Origin: Chitinophaga pinensis
GTDB taxonomy: Bacteria > Bacteroidota > Bacteroidia > UKL13-3
DNA length: 64,000 nt
Reading direction: 5' to 3'
NCBI GenBank assembly: GCA_945860865.1
Contig: CAMARW010000002.1
Span: forward strand, 124,001 to 188,000
The notes under the pieces were generated by a model. The model did no database searches and was not told where the DNA came from. It saw only the letters and a list, made by a program, of their open reading frames with translations. Made by a program: the position numbers and the translations under genes. Positions 16,413-25,432 of this stretch are shown here, in pieces; the stretch's first letter is position 1; every line of letters begins with the position of its first letter.

Positions 16413-17823
16413 AATAAGCAATCCGGAGAAGGCAGCCAACATTCTTTTTGTATTAATTGCTTTTGGATTAATTTTAGCGTGCTTGCTCGGTGATAGCTTA
16501 GGTGAGGGTGGCGATAGCACAACGCATTACCTTTATGCAAAGCTTTCTTGGGAAAACCCTAGTTATTTTTTTTACCATTGGGCCAAACCCCTATTTACCT
16601 TGTTAAGTTCTCCTTTTGCCCAGTTTGGGATGAAAGGAATGATGCTTTTTAATGTTTTTTGCAGCATTGCCGCGGCCTATCTAGCCAGGTGTACGGCCAA
16701 GGTATTACAATTTAATTATTATTATATCACAGGTATTTTGGTGCTAAGCATGCCGCTTATTTTGCCCGTTACCCTTTCTGGATTAACAGAGCCACTTTCT
16801 GCCCTTTTGGTTATTTTAGCCGTGTATTGCTACCTCACCAATAAAATATTTTGGGCCATTTTTTTGGCATCAATTCTTCCCTTTGTGCGCTCCGAAGGCC
16901 TCATTATTGTAGGCGTATTTGGAGCCTTGTTGCTATTTGAAAAACAATGGAAATACCTTCCTATTTTAGCTGCTGGTCACCTCGTATTTGCAATTTTAGG
17001 ATGGAGTTACCACCACGATTTTTGGTGGGTATTTAACAAAATTCCATACGCCACTATGAGCAGTGTTTATGGCAATGGCAACTGGACACATTTTTTAAAT
17101 CAACTCTATTTTTGTGTGCAACCATTTACCTTTGCCATGATGCTTATTTCATTGATTTATTTGCCCATAGAATGGGTTCAGAAAGGATCGAAAATGCATT
17201 GGCCAAAGCTGTTTTTAATTTATGGTATCGTTCTGGCATTTGTGGCGGCACACTCGGCATTCTGGGCATTGGGCATTTTTAATTCTATGGGCCTGAACCG
17301 AGTATTGGTTACCATTTTTCCTTTGTGCGCATTAATGGCTATGCAAAGCATACATGCCATCACATCTAAGCTCCAAGCATCAAGCGCATATACCCAAAGC
17401 TTTATGGTGTTTTTTATGAGTGGCATTTTGATTTTTCCAACCTTAAACAACCCAGCTGCTACCAAATTTAAGGAGGCTATTTACATTAACAAACAACACC
17501 AATTTTTGCGAGATATCTTAATGCCTTACCTGCAACAAAAACACCCCAACAAATCCTATTTTTTCTCCGAAACTGAAATAGGATTGTTTACCGGCACAGA
17601 CATTTTTAAGCAAAAGCAATGGTTATACCCTGGCGCAAAAGTGCCTCCACAAAACATGCAAATAGGGGATGTTTTTGTATTTGATTCATTGCTAATGGCG
17701 GCAGAGCGAAACATTTCTTTAACAGCCATAAGGCAAGTAACAAACCTAAAGGAAGATACTGTTTTTGCATTTACCAATAATCAAAATAAATTTACGCAAT
17801 ACCACCTTTTTGTAAAACAGTAA
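16393..17823 (+). CDS. Multi-spanning membrane protein, probable GT-C glycosyltransferase
   Basis: A 476-residue protein with around ten hydrophobic helices and a soluble C-terminal segment (from about residue 350). An acidic motif in the first periplasmic loop ([15 protein letters not shown]) sits where GT-C enzymes carry their catalytic Asp/Glu, and a second loop has FVRSEG. The likely role is transfer of a sugar from polyprenyl phosphate to a glycan or lipid in the periplasm. It overlaps the polyprenyl-phosphate glycosyltransferase gene by 20 bases, so the two are probably translated together and may be donor maker and donor user. No closer family is claimed. Confidence 0.65.
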   Translation: MDYLKPKISNPEKAANILFVLIAFGLILACLLGDSLGEGGDSTTHYLYAKLSWENPSYFFYHWAKPLFTLLSSPFAQFGMKGMMLFNVFCSIAAAYLARCTAKVLQFNYYYITGILVLSMPLILPVTLSGLTEPLSALLVILAVYCYLTNKIFWAIFLASILPFVRSEGLIIVGVFGALLLFEKQWKYLPILAAGHLVFAILGWSYHHDFWWVFNKIPYATMSSVYGNGNWTHFLNQLYFCVQPFTFAMMLISLIYLPIEWVQKGSKMHWPKLFLIYGIVLAFVAAHSAFWALGIFNSMGLNRVLVTIFPLCALMAMQSIHAITSKLQASSAYTQSFMVFFMSGILIFPTLNNPAATKFKEAIYINKQHQFLRDILMPYLQQKHPNKSYFFSETEIGLFTGTDIFKQKQWLYPGAKVPPQNMQIGDVFVFDSLLMAAERNISLTAIRQVTNLKEDTVFAFTNNQNKFTQYHLFVKQ

Positions 17824-17837
17824 TAATACCATTTAAG

Positions 17838-18668
17838 ATGATCAATATCTCAGATTACAGTGATTCACTGATACAAAAAGAAGGCATTTGGCACGCTAAA
17901 ACGAATAGCCAAATTTCTTACCCCGAGGAAGGAAATTCTGTATGCTACCAAATAGAAGAACATAGCTTTTGGTTTAAACATAGAAACAAATGCATACTTA
18001 CAGCAGTAAAAAAATACCACCCGAAAGATGTGTTTTTTGATATTGGTGGTGGAAACGGATTTGTGGCTAAAAACCTAGAGGCCAATCAAATTCCTACTGT
18101 GCTCATAGAACCCGGATTTACCGGTTGTAAAAACGCAAATAAAAGAGGACTTCAACACATAGTTTGTTCAACGCTAGAAGATGCCAAATTTTACAAAGAA
18201 TCTTTGCCCGCTGTGGGCTTATTTGATGTAGTGGAACACATAGAAAAAGACCAAGAATTTCTGCAATTAATACACAGCTACCTTAAACCAAATGGAAAGG
18301 TATTTATAACCGTGCCTGCCTTCCAATTTTTATGGTCGAATGAGGATGCAGATGCAGGCCATTACCGCAGATACAGCATAGCACAAATGGCGCAAAAACT
18401 GCAAAAAGCAGGCTTCAAAATAAACTATGCTACGTATATATTTTCTATTTTACCCCTTGCTGTGTTTTTGTTTAGAAGCTTACCGAGTAGATTGGGGCTC
18501 AATAAAAACTCAAACGACATATCCAAACACAAAAACGAACACCAAGAAAAACCGGGTATGCTAAGTGCCCTATTAAACCGAATTTGGAATTATGAAATCA
18601 ACCAAATTTTAGCAGGTAAAAGCTTGCCACTAGGAGGAAGTTGCTTTATTGTAGCCGAAAAAATTTAG
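17838..18668 (+). CDS. Class I SAM-dependent methyltransferase
   Basis: A 276-residue protein with a Rossmann-type methyltransferase core: motif I DVFFDIGGGNGFVAKNLE, an acidic residue after beta-2 (TVLIEPG), GLFDVVEHIEKD as motif IV, and FITVPAFQFLWSNEDADAGH after it. This last region (WSxxDxxxGHxRRY) is typical of a methyltransferase subgroup found in glycan and polyprenyl-linked sugar loci. A hydrophobic stretch near residues 200-215 (YIFSILPLAVFLFRSLP) may bind the membrane. The substrate is probably a sugar or lipid intermediate of the surrounding locus. It follows the GT-C-like gene by 14 bases, and its stop overlaps that of wecE on the opposite strand. Confidence 0.8.
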   Translation: MINISDYSDSLIQKEGIWHAKTNSQISYPEEGNSVCYQIEEHSFWFKHRNKCILTAVKKYHPKDVFFDIGGGNGFVAKNLEANQIPTVLIEPGFTGCKNANKRGLQHIVCSTLEDAKFYKESLPAVGLFDVVEHIEKDQEFLQLIHSYLKPNGKVFITVPAFQFLWSNEDADAGHYRRYSIAQMAQKLQKAGFKINYATYIFSILPLAVFLFRSLPSRLGLNKNSNDISKHKNEHQEKPGMLSALLNRIWNYEINQILAGKSLPLGGSCFIVAEKI

Positions 18669-19822
18669 GCCATATAAAACTTAAGTATTACCTCAATAAT
18701 GCGTGTTTGATCTGCTGCGTTTAACTCGTAATACATGGGCAACCGCAGCAAACAATCGCTAAAGCTATCGGTATAAGGCAAATTTCTACCATCGTGTTTG
18801 TTTGTGTAAAAAGGAGATTTATGCAAAGACAAATAATGAAATACCGCCATAATTCCGGCTTCTTTAAGTGCCAAAATTAAGGCAGTTCGCTCTTCTAAGC
18901 TTGCACAAACTACATAATACATGTGTGCATTATTGCTGGCATAACTTGGCATTTGAGGCAATGTTAGTTTGTTACTGGCGGCCAATGGAGCAAAAGCCGC
19001 ATAGTATGCATCCCAAATTTCTTTTCGCTTGGTTTGAATATCTGTTAAACTCTCTAACTGTGCAAAAAGAAAGGCAGCTAAAATATCTGAGGGCAAAAAA
19101 GAACTACCCATATCTACCCAACCATATTTATCTATTTCGCCCCTAAAAAAAGCAGAGCGGTTAGTTCCTTTTTCTCTAATTACTTCTGCCCTATTGGCAA
19201 ATTGCGGATCGTTTATCACCAACATTCCACCTTCGCCACTCATTATATTTTTGGTTTCGTGAAAAGAAAACGCAGCTAAATGTCCGATAGAACCCAATGG
19301 TTTTTGTATGCCATCTTTACCCGTATAATAAGCATCTATTGCTTGGGCAGCATCTTCCACCACATAAATTTGGTGTTTGTTGGCCAGCTCCATAATGGCA
19401 TCCATATCACAAGCCATACCCGCATAATGCACCGGCACAATGGCTTTGGTTTTTGCCGTAATTAAAGCCGCAATGCTGGCCACATCCATGTTTGGATTAT
19501 CTTTTTCGCTATCTACAAAAACCAAATTAGCTCCACGTAACACAAAGGCATTGGCGGTAGAAACAAAAGTATAAGAAGGCAGAATAACCTCATCGCCTGG
19601 CTCAATGTTTAATAAGATAGCGGCCATTTCTAGTGCATCTGTGCAAGAAGTAGTGAGCAAACATTTTTGAAAACCAAAACGCTCCTCAAAAAAAGCATGG
19701 CACTTTTTGGTAAACATACCATCACCAGATATTTTACCACTTTGAACCGCTTGGTAAATATAATGGGTTTCTTTACCCGTTAAATAAGGCTTATTAAAAG
19801 GAATAGTTAATTTTACTTCCAT
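18665..19822 (-). CDS. wecE: dTDP-4-amino-4,6-dideoxygalactose transaminase (WecE/RffA-like)
   Basis: A 385-residue PLP enzyme of the DegT/DnrJ/EryC1 family. The WecE-specific start IPFNKPYLTGKETHYI with GKISGDGMFTKKC, the PLP phosphate site TTSCTDALEMAA, VEDAAQAID, and the Schiff-base lysine in AFSFHETKNIMSGEGG are all present. The family converts dTDP-4-dehydro-6-deoxyglucose to dTDP-4-amino-4,6-dideoxygalactose using glutamate. Its start overlaps the 3' end of the WecD-like acetyltransferase gene by 10 bases, so the two consecutive pathway enzymes are co-transcribed. RmlA/RmlB, needed to make the substrate, are not in the window. Confidence 0.92.
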   Translation of the reverse strand: MEVKLTIPFNKPYLTGKETHYIYQAVQSGKISGDGMFTKKCHAFFEERFGFQKCLLTTSCTDALEMAAILLNIEPGDEVILPSYTFVSTANAFVLRGANLVFVDSEKDNPNMDVASIAALITAKTKAIVPVHYAGMACDMDAIMELANKHQIYVVEDAAQAIDAYYTGKDGIQKPLGSIGHLAAFSFHETKNIMSGEGGMLVINDPQFANRAEVIREKGTNRSAFFRGEIDKYGWVDMGSSFLPSDILAAFLFAQLESLTDIQTKRKEIWDAYYAAFAPLAASNKLTLPQMPSYASNNAHMYYVVCASLEERTALILALKEAGIMAVFHYLSLHKSPFYTNKHDGRNLPYTDSFSDCLLRLPMYYELNAADQTRIIEVILKFYMA

Positions 19823-20493
19823 ACATGATACATAAAGGTGCGCGACACCACCGTAAAAAAATTCTTGTGATAAAAATTCATGGCCTCTAAATTAGCTGCT
19901 TGCGTTACCACACTCACTTTTTTAAATTTATTTTCTTGGGCATATTTACAAACCCAATTAATTAATTTATTTCCAATTCCTTTTCCCCTAGCATGCTCGT
20001 CTACAGCAATTAAGCCAATGTTTAATACGCCCAATTTTTCAGAAATACTCACAAATCCTGTTATTTTATCTTCCTCCACAAAGGCCAATACCCGTTTGTG
20101 ATTTTCTTGATGTAGGGCATTTTCAATCCAAATAGTATATAGTTTTTCGAACTCGTTATTTTTAAAATTGGGATCTATTTTAAACCTAGAATAAACACCA
20201 CTTTGTAAGGCCAAATGGTTAAGTTGTATTGTGTTTTGCTCCACCATTTGAATGGCTGCATCGGTCTCAAAAATTTGGTCTGAACCAATTTCTCGCTCGA
20301 GTACAATTTTCTCATCAGCCAAATAAAAATTAGCAGGTGCAGGCGTTAAGGTTTGGATCAGCCCAACATAAATTAGAGAAAAAGGGGAATTGTTTAAGGT
20401 GGCTAAATCTTGCGCACTATCTGTAAAACCAGTACAAGAAGCTACTTCATAACCAAAAAAACTGCTATCCCAATCTAATCTTACTAGGTTCAT
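19813..20493 (-). CDS. wecD: dTDP-4-amino-4,6-dideoxygalactose N-acetyltransferase (WecD/RffC-like GNAT)
   Basis: A 226-residue protein. The N-terminal half carries the RffC-type signature LDWDSSFFGYEVAS, the middle has VYSRFKIDPNFKN, and the C-terminal half is a GNAT fold with the acetyl-CoA loop DEHARGKGIGNKLI and the end YHKNFFTVVSRTFMYHVW. It would acetylate the 4-amino group produced by WecE, giving dTDP-Fuc4NAc, a precursor for surface glycans. The tight overlap with wecE supports the assignment more strongly than GNAT similarity alone. It sits directly after an ArnC/GtrB-like glycosyltransferase gene. Confidence 0.87.
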   Translation of the reverse strand: MNLVRLDWDSSFFGYEVASCTGFTDSAQDLATLNNSPFSLIYVGLIQTLTPAPANFYLADEKIVLEREIGSDQIFETDAAIQMVEQNTIQLNHLALQSGVYSRFKIDPNFKNNEFEKLYTIWIENALHQENHKRVLAFVEEDKITGFVSISEKLGVLNIGLIAVDEHARGKGIGNKLINWVCKYAQENKFKKVSVVTQAANLEAMNFYHKNFFTVVSRTFMYHVWK

Positions 20494-21408
20494 TTAAGTA
20501 GTTTTATCAATGATGTATAAAGGTCTATTTTTAATTCCTTCAAACATTTTACCAATGTATAAACCAATAATACCTAGGGTAAAAATGATTAAACCACTTA
20601 AGAACCAAATAGACACAATTAAACTGGTATAACCCGTTAGTGTAATAATACCCATATTGTATAAAACGATATTGTACAGGGTATATAAAACCGCTAAAAT
20701 AGAAATGCTTATACCCAATTTAATGGTTAATTTGAGCGGTTTATCTGAGTAAGCCATAGCAAAATCTAGGGCTAGGTTAAACAATTTAGACCAGCTATAA
20801 GAACTTTCTCCGGCAAACCTTTCGGCATGGGTAACATCTATGGCGGTGCGGTTAAAACCTACCCAACGTGCCATGGGAGCAAAAGCGCGCATGGGCTCGC
20901 GCATGGTGTTAATAGTATCAATAACCTTCCTGCTATAAATGCCAAAATTGGCAATACTATTATCTTGCGGTATACCACTTAGGTATGCAAATACGCCATA
21001 AAATACCTTGGAACTCATGCGCTTAAAAAAGGTATCTTGGCGCTGCGCCCTGCGGGCAAAAACAATATCATACCCTTCTTTGGCTTTGGCATATAGCCCT
21101 GCAATTTCTTCGGGTTGATCTTGCAAATCACAATCCATTACCACTACCCAATTGCCCTTGCTGGCATCTAAACCTGCGGTTATGGCATGGTGCTGACCAA
21201 AATTTCTTGACAATAAAATGCCCTTAATTTGAGGATGTTTTTGTGCGTTTACTACAATTTTATCCCAGGATTTATCTGGACCACCATCTTCTACCAAAAT
21301 AATTTCGTAGGAGCTTGTAATAGCCGATAGCGAGCGGGTTAAACGAGTAACTAACTCATCCATAATTTGCTCTGCTCTATATACTGGTATAACAATAGAA
21401 ATCTCCAT
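20494..21408 (-). CDS. Polyprenyl-phosphate glycosyltransferase (GtrB/ArnC-like GT2)
   Basis: A protein of about 304 residues: a GT2 domain (ISIVIPVYRAEQIMDEL, ILVEDGGPDKSW, SRNFGQHHAITAGLDA, VVMDCDLQDQPEEI) and two C-terminal membrane helices (residues about 230-255 and 265-290). GtrB/ArnC/DPMS enzymes load a sugar onto undecaprenyl phosphate at the cytoplasmic membrane face. The start is the ATG at 21408; a TTG at 21432 would extend it by eight residues into the upstream gene. It follows a multi-spanning GT-C-like protein, which suggests a donor-maker/donor-user pair. Sugar specificity is unknown; undecaprenyl-phosphate glucose or Fuc4NAc transfer are both conceivable. Confidence 0.88.
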   Translation of the reverse strand: MEISIVIPVYRAEQIMDELVTRLTRSLSAITSSYEIILVEDGGPDKSWDKIVVNAQKHPQIKGILLSRNFGQHHAITAGLDASKGNWVVVMDCDLQDQPEEIAGLYAKAKEGYDIVFARRAQRQDTFFKRMSSKVFYGVFAYLSGIPQDNSIANFGIYSRKVIDTINTMREPMRAFAPMARWVGFNRTAIDVTHAERFAGESSYSWSKLFNLALDFAMAYSDKPLKLTIKLGISISILAVLYTLYNIVLYNMGIITLTGYTSLIVSIWFLSGLIIFTLGIIGLYIGKMFEGIKNRPLYIIDKTT

Positions 21409-21413
21409 AACTT

Positions 21414-22715
21414 TTATTTTGTTTGAACCCAAAAGCCTTCACTCACTCGCGATAAGATAACAACCGATATCATCATAGGTAGCCAATTTAAATAATTGTA
21501 TGGAATTATCATAAAAGCATAGAACAAAGTTAAACTTATTTTTAGTGCCAATAAACTATACAGGTTACTTGGAATAATATCTTTCACAAACCGATAGACA
21601 ATTAACAAAACTAACATACCCAATACCGAAACATAGAACAAATGCTGTTTAATGGCTTCAATTTTCTCTATCAATGTACCAGTATAAAATTCGTAGTACC
21701 AACTGGCCAAACCCAAGCCCCTAAATAACTGAAAAGGCTTATCACCTGGCTGTTGCCAATCTTGCCCGTTCCACTCGCCCAAAGCGGCCTTGGCGTAAGC
21801 ACTATTAAAATTGTTAAACATATCGGGGGTTTGCATTAAAAAAGGCAGTAAAATTAGTAATACAATACCCAATAAAGTAAAGCCCAGTAAGAAGAAACGC
21901 TTGGTTTGTTTGGGCAACATATTTAAGAAATGCACAGGCAACCAAAACACCAATGCATAGCGAGATAAAATAGGCATACTTAAAGCCAATGCTTGTGCCC
22001 AAATATGGCGCGAAAACAAAGAAACTCCCAGTAAAAGATAATAAGCTAATACCAGTATTTCTATTGTATGCATGGCATCACTGCCGTTCTCAAAATAAAT
22101 GGTAAACAAAACAAACAGCGGCAAGCACATGAGTAATATAACCTGCTTAAACGAAGCAAAATTGCAGCACAACACATAGGTATAAATAGCGGTGGCAATG
22201 ATAAACCCAGCAAACGGAATCCAACGGTGGTCTATATTTAAGAAATAGCTAATCACAAAAAACATCCAATGAAAAGGCATGTAACCCGGGTGACCTTTTC
22301 CATATCCATAACCATCTACTTCGGCATAGATAGGTTCGGCCAAAGCAAACCTTTTTAAATATACTTCTTCAATAAAAGGAATAATATCTGAATGCTTTAT
22401 ATTGATAGGATATTGCAACATGAGTGATTTAATCCAAATGCCCATTAGCAAAGTTATTGTAGCCAAAAGAGCAAAAACCCATGTAATATGTTGCTTGCTT
22501 AATTGATTATGTTCTTGGTTCAAAACCAAGAATGCGTTTGGGTTTTTACGTTGCATAAAATAGGGCCAAACGGCTAAAAACAAGCCTGCAGTAATGAGTA
22601 AAATGGGACTAACAACAAAACCAAATTCGCCTTTTTTATAGAATAGAAACAAGATTTCTACCACAAAGGCCACGTATAGCGGCCAAGCATTATTCTTCCT
22701 CGCGTGCGCCACCAT
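21414..22715 (-). CDS. Multi-spanning membrane protein, probable GT-C glycosyltransferase
   Basis: A 433-residue protein with about eleven hydrophobic helices and no large soluble domain. The first large loop carries acidic and aromatic residues (IKHSDIIPFIEEVYLKRF, then EPIYAEVDGYGYGKGHPGYM), where GT-C enzymes bind lipid-linked sugars. I cannot name a family. Its 5' end overlaps the AsmA-GT51 gene by 26 bases and its 3' end lies 5 bases from the GtrB/ArnC-like gene, so it is the middle of an operon. The likely job is periplasmic transfer of the sugar activated by the next enzyme. Confidence 0.6.
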   Translation of the reverse strand: MVAHARKNNAWPLYVAFVVEILFLFYKKGEFGFVVSPILLITAGLFLAVWPYFMQRKNPNAFLVLNQEHNQLSKQHITWVFALLATITLLMGIWIKSLMLQYPINIKHSDIIPFIEEVYLKRFALAEPIYAEVDGYGYGKGHPGYMPFHWMFFVISYFLNIDHRWIPFAGFIIATAIYTYVLCCNFASFKQVILLMCLPLFVLFTIYFENGSDAMHTIEILVLAYYLLLGVSLFSRHIWAQALALSMPILSRYALVFWLPVHFLNMLPKQTKRFFLLGFTLLGIVLLILLPFLMQTPDMFNNFNSAYAKAALGEWNGQDWQQPGDKPFQLFRGLGLASWYYEFYTGTLIEKIEAIKQHLFYVSVLGMLVLLIVYRFVKDIIPSNLYSLLALKISLTLFYAFMIIPYNYLNWLPMMISVVILSRVSEGFWVQTK

Positions 22716-24723
22716 TTTGTATTAACTCTAGTTCTATTTCTAGCAAAGAATCGTTAGCCAAGGAATCATTTTTAATGATATACTTACGTGCAGGTCCTAC
22801 AACGTTTATTAAGTGCGTTAATCCAACTGTATCTTCTGGCAACAACAAATTTCTGTAAAGCATTTTATTAGACAAGAACCCAAAAGTTCTACCCAAATAT
22901 GGTTTTACTAGTCCCTCCTTATCAAAGCGCCACATAAACTTTTTAGGGCTGGGCACTAAGGTTGCCAAAAACATGCTTTCGCTTAAAGTGAGCTTATCTG
23001 GCGATTTCTGGAAATAAAAGCGAGCAGCTTCGCCAATACCATAAACATTAGGACCCCACTCAATGATGTTTAAATACACCTCATACATCCTTTCTTTAGA
23101 AACAATTCTATTGTTTTCTAAAATATACACCAATACAATTTCCTCAAGTTTACGAGACATTGTTTTTTCTCTACTTAAAAAAACATTTTTCATTAGTTGC
23201 ATGCTAATGGTGCTAGCACCGCGTTTAAACTTTCCGGTGCGTATATTTTTGGCAATAGATTGCCTAAAAGCCTCGGTTACAAAACCGCGGTGGTAAAAGA
23301 AAGAAGGGTCTTCAGTGGTTAAAATACAATTGCGTAAAAAAGGAGAAATCTGCTCAAGTGGCGTAAAATATGGGTTGGCCGAACCAACATAAATGGTGCG
23401 CATGGCTCTGCCGTTCTCACGCGGTACATAGCTAAATTCGCCATTCATTTTACCCAAATTAGCCTCGCCATATCGGGTAATTACAAAGTTTTCTTTTTGC
23501 AAATTACTCTCAAAAACCATGGCATTTGGCTTATTCTCATTGTGCCTAAAATCTAATCGGTAGCTAAATGTTCCGCTAGCTTGCATGCCTTTTATATTTG
23601 CAAATAAGCCCTCCGGCAAGGCATCAATAAAAGATTGAGCGGCAATGGGATCTGTTTTTAAAACCAGGTTATAAATGGTATCCGGACTATTAGTAAACTG
23701 AATAAAAGGATATACCGTAACACCGTTTACTAAAACCTTAGAACTACTATCTAGACTAAGGTAGTTTTGCCCAATTTTATACAAGTAATCAAAATTAAAT
23801 TCTTGTAAAACAACCTCTTTAGAAGATATTTTGGGATGATTAATCATCAATGATTTTACATTCGCTAATCCATCAATATGCAGTTCGTCATCCTGTAAAT
23901 TAATATTATTAACAAGCAATCGAGCTGAATTAAAACCTGCCTGTAAATTATATTTTGGAAACAAATACGGAAGCATCAATCTGCTTGTATCTGTGCTAGA
24001 AATGCTAATATCCGCTTTCATATCTCCAGGATTGGCAAATCCGCTTAATTGCCAAATTTGCGATTGATCTTGAGAAACAACCTGCATGTTTCCATTTACT
24101 ACACCCTCTTTTAATTGCAGATTTTTTAAGAACAAACTCACAGAAATTTCTTCATCGATGGCGCGCAAGGCAAAATTTTCAATTTGAACGGCATCTGGAA
24201 TTTGGTTAAACACCCTTTTTAGTAGTTTGTATAATACCTTGGCGTAATTTTGATCTTTTACTGGCTTTTCAATTTCAGGTGTTAGGTTTGCTAAAGAGCT
24301 GTCTTTTTGTTCCCCTAGAAAAGCCGCGTAATTGCTGATATTATCTTTTTTAGACAATTGAAAATATCCATTTTTAATTGCAATACTCTCTATGCGAGCA
24401 TCTCCAAAAAGCGTATAAAAAAGATGTATGCTAAGCGAAAACTCTTGCAAATCTATCAAGGTATCTTTGTCTTGAGGTATTAATTTAATAGCCTTTAAAT
24501 GCACTCCAGATAAACCCACAAATTGGGCTGAACCCACCTGTAAATCTACCGCATATTTAGATTGGAGCTTATACTGAACTTTTGCAATAGCCTTATTTAA
24601 AAAATAGGTTCTAAAGGCAAAAAAAACCAAAATAACAAGTAACAAAAAAACACCAATTGCCTTGGCAATTAGTGTTAAGTATTTTTTTTTATTTGCAGAT
24701 AGCTTAAACATGCCAACTGCCAT
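22690..24723 (-). CDS. AsmA-like domain fused to a GT51 peptidoglycan transglycosylase
   Basis: A 677-residue inner-membrane protein: an N-terminal helix (residues about 17-38), a long beta-rich AsmA-like region (about 50-420; LQVGSAQFVGLSGVHLKAI and IESIAIKNGYFQL repeats), then a GT51 domain (about 440-640). The GT51 motifs are intact: TTEDPSFFYHRG with the catalytic Glu, KRGASTISMQLMKN, RKLEEIVLVYILE and LNIIEWGPNVYGIGEAARFYF. GT51 enzymes polymerise lipid II; this one has no transpeptidase domain, so it resembles a monofunctional MtgA with an added AsmA part. AsmA proteins are associated with lipid transport or envelope assembly. It overlaps the next membrane-protein gene and follows frr with a one-base overlap. 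Confidence 0.87.
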   Translation of the reverse strand: MAVGMFKLSANKKKYLTLIAKAIGVFLLLVILVFFAFRTYFLNKAIAKVQYKLQSKYAVDLQVGSAQFVGLSGVHLKAIKLIPQDKDTLIDLQEFSLSIHLFYTLFGDARIESIAIKNGYFQLSKKDNISNYAAFLGEQKDSSLANLTPEIEKPVKDQNYAKVLYKLLKRVFNQIPDAVQIENFALRAIDEEISVSLFLKNLQLKEGVVNGNMQVVSQDQSQIWQLSGFANPGDMKADISISSTDTSRLMLPYLFPKYNLQAGFNSARLLVNNINLQDDELHIDGLANVKSLMINHPKISSKEVVLQEFNFDYLYKIGQNYLSLDSSSKVLVNGVTVYPFIQFTNSPDTIYNLVLKTDPIAAQSFIDALPEGLFANIKGMQASGTFSYRLDFRHNENKPNAMVFESNLQKENFVITRYGEANLGKMNGEFSYVPRENGRAMRTIYVGSANPYFTPLEQISPFLRNCILTTEDPSFFYHRGFVTEAFRQSIAKNIRTGKFKRGASTISMQLMKNVFLSREKTMSRKLEEIVLVYILENNRIVSKERMYEVYLNIIEWGPNVYGIGEAARFYFQKSPDKLTLSESMFLATLVPSPKKFMWRFDKEGLVKPYLGRTFGFLSNKMLYRNLLLPEDTVGLTHLINVVGPARKYIIKNDSLANDSLLEIELELIQNGGAREEE

Positions 24724-25289
24724 TAAACAGTCATTAAATCTGCTTCTTTAGCAGCTGTTAAATCGTCTATTTTCTTAATGTAAATATCAGTAGTTTTTTG
24801 CACTTGAGCTTCTGCTGTTTTGGCATCATCTTCAGGTACACCATCTTTTTGTGCTTTTTTAATGGATTCGTTCACATCCTTGCGAATATTTCTGATAGCT
24901 ACTTTGGCAAATTCTGCCTCATGTTTTACTTTTTTAACAATATCTTTCCTGCGCTCTTCAGTTAACATAGGCAAATTAATGCGAATAGTTGAACCATCGT
25001 TAGAAGGTGTAAAACCTAAATTGGCGATGATAATTCCTTTTTCGATGGCCTGAATGGTATTTTTTTCCCAAGGTTGAACCGATAAGGTTCTACCATCTGG
25101 TGTATTTATATTGGCAACCTGACTAACAGGCACAAGGGATCCATAATATTCTACCTTTACAGAATCCAACATAGACGGATGTGCTTTGCCTGCACGTATT
25201 TTAGTAAATTCATTTCCTGCATGGTCTACAGCCTGATCCATGGCCTCTTTCAAATGATCAAATAATGGTTTTAATCTTGGGTCGCTCAT
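24723..25289 (-). CDS. frr: Ribosome recycling factor
   Basis: A 188-residue protein matching RRF over its full length: the KIRAGKAHPSMLDSVKVEYYG segment, LSVQPWEKNTIQAIEKGI, the INLPMLTEERRKDIVKKVKHEAE signature, and IRNIRKDVNE. RRF, with EF-G, splits post-termination 70S ribosomes so that subunits can be reused. pyrH, the common upstream partner, is not here; the upstream neighbour is the divergent gltX. The stop codon shares one base with the ATG of the AsmA-GT51 gene, so the two genes are probably one transcript. Confidence 0.97.
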   Translation of the reverse strand: MSDPRLKPLFDHLKEAMDQAVDHAGNEFTKIRAGKAHPSMLDSVKVEYYGSLVPVSQVANINTPDGRTLSVQPWEKNTIQAIEKGIIIANLGFTPSNDGSTIRINLPMLTEERRKDIVKKVKHEAEFAKVAIRNIRKDVNESIKKAQKDGVPEDDAKTAEAQVQKTTDIYIKKIDDLTAAKEADLMTV

Positions 25290-25412
25290 AAAATTATAAT
25301 ATTAGGTTTTATCAAGGGCCTGCAAAATACTACCGTTCTAGATATTTTTGTATTTTTCTTTTAAAATTTATTTCACAAGCATTCAGATAGTAGTTAAAAA
25401 CATGCAACTTCT

Positions 25413-25420
25413 TATATTTG
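25413..25420 (+). promoter_or_regulatory. -7 box TATATTTG that fixes the gltX start
   Basis: A perfect TAnnTTTG box ends 12 bases before the ATG at 25433. A TTG that could extend the gltX frame to 25418 lies inside this box, so it cannot be the start codon if the promoter is real. The expected leader is only about five bases. Confidence 0.55.
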
Positions 25421-25432
25421 CCATCATTGATT

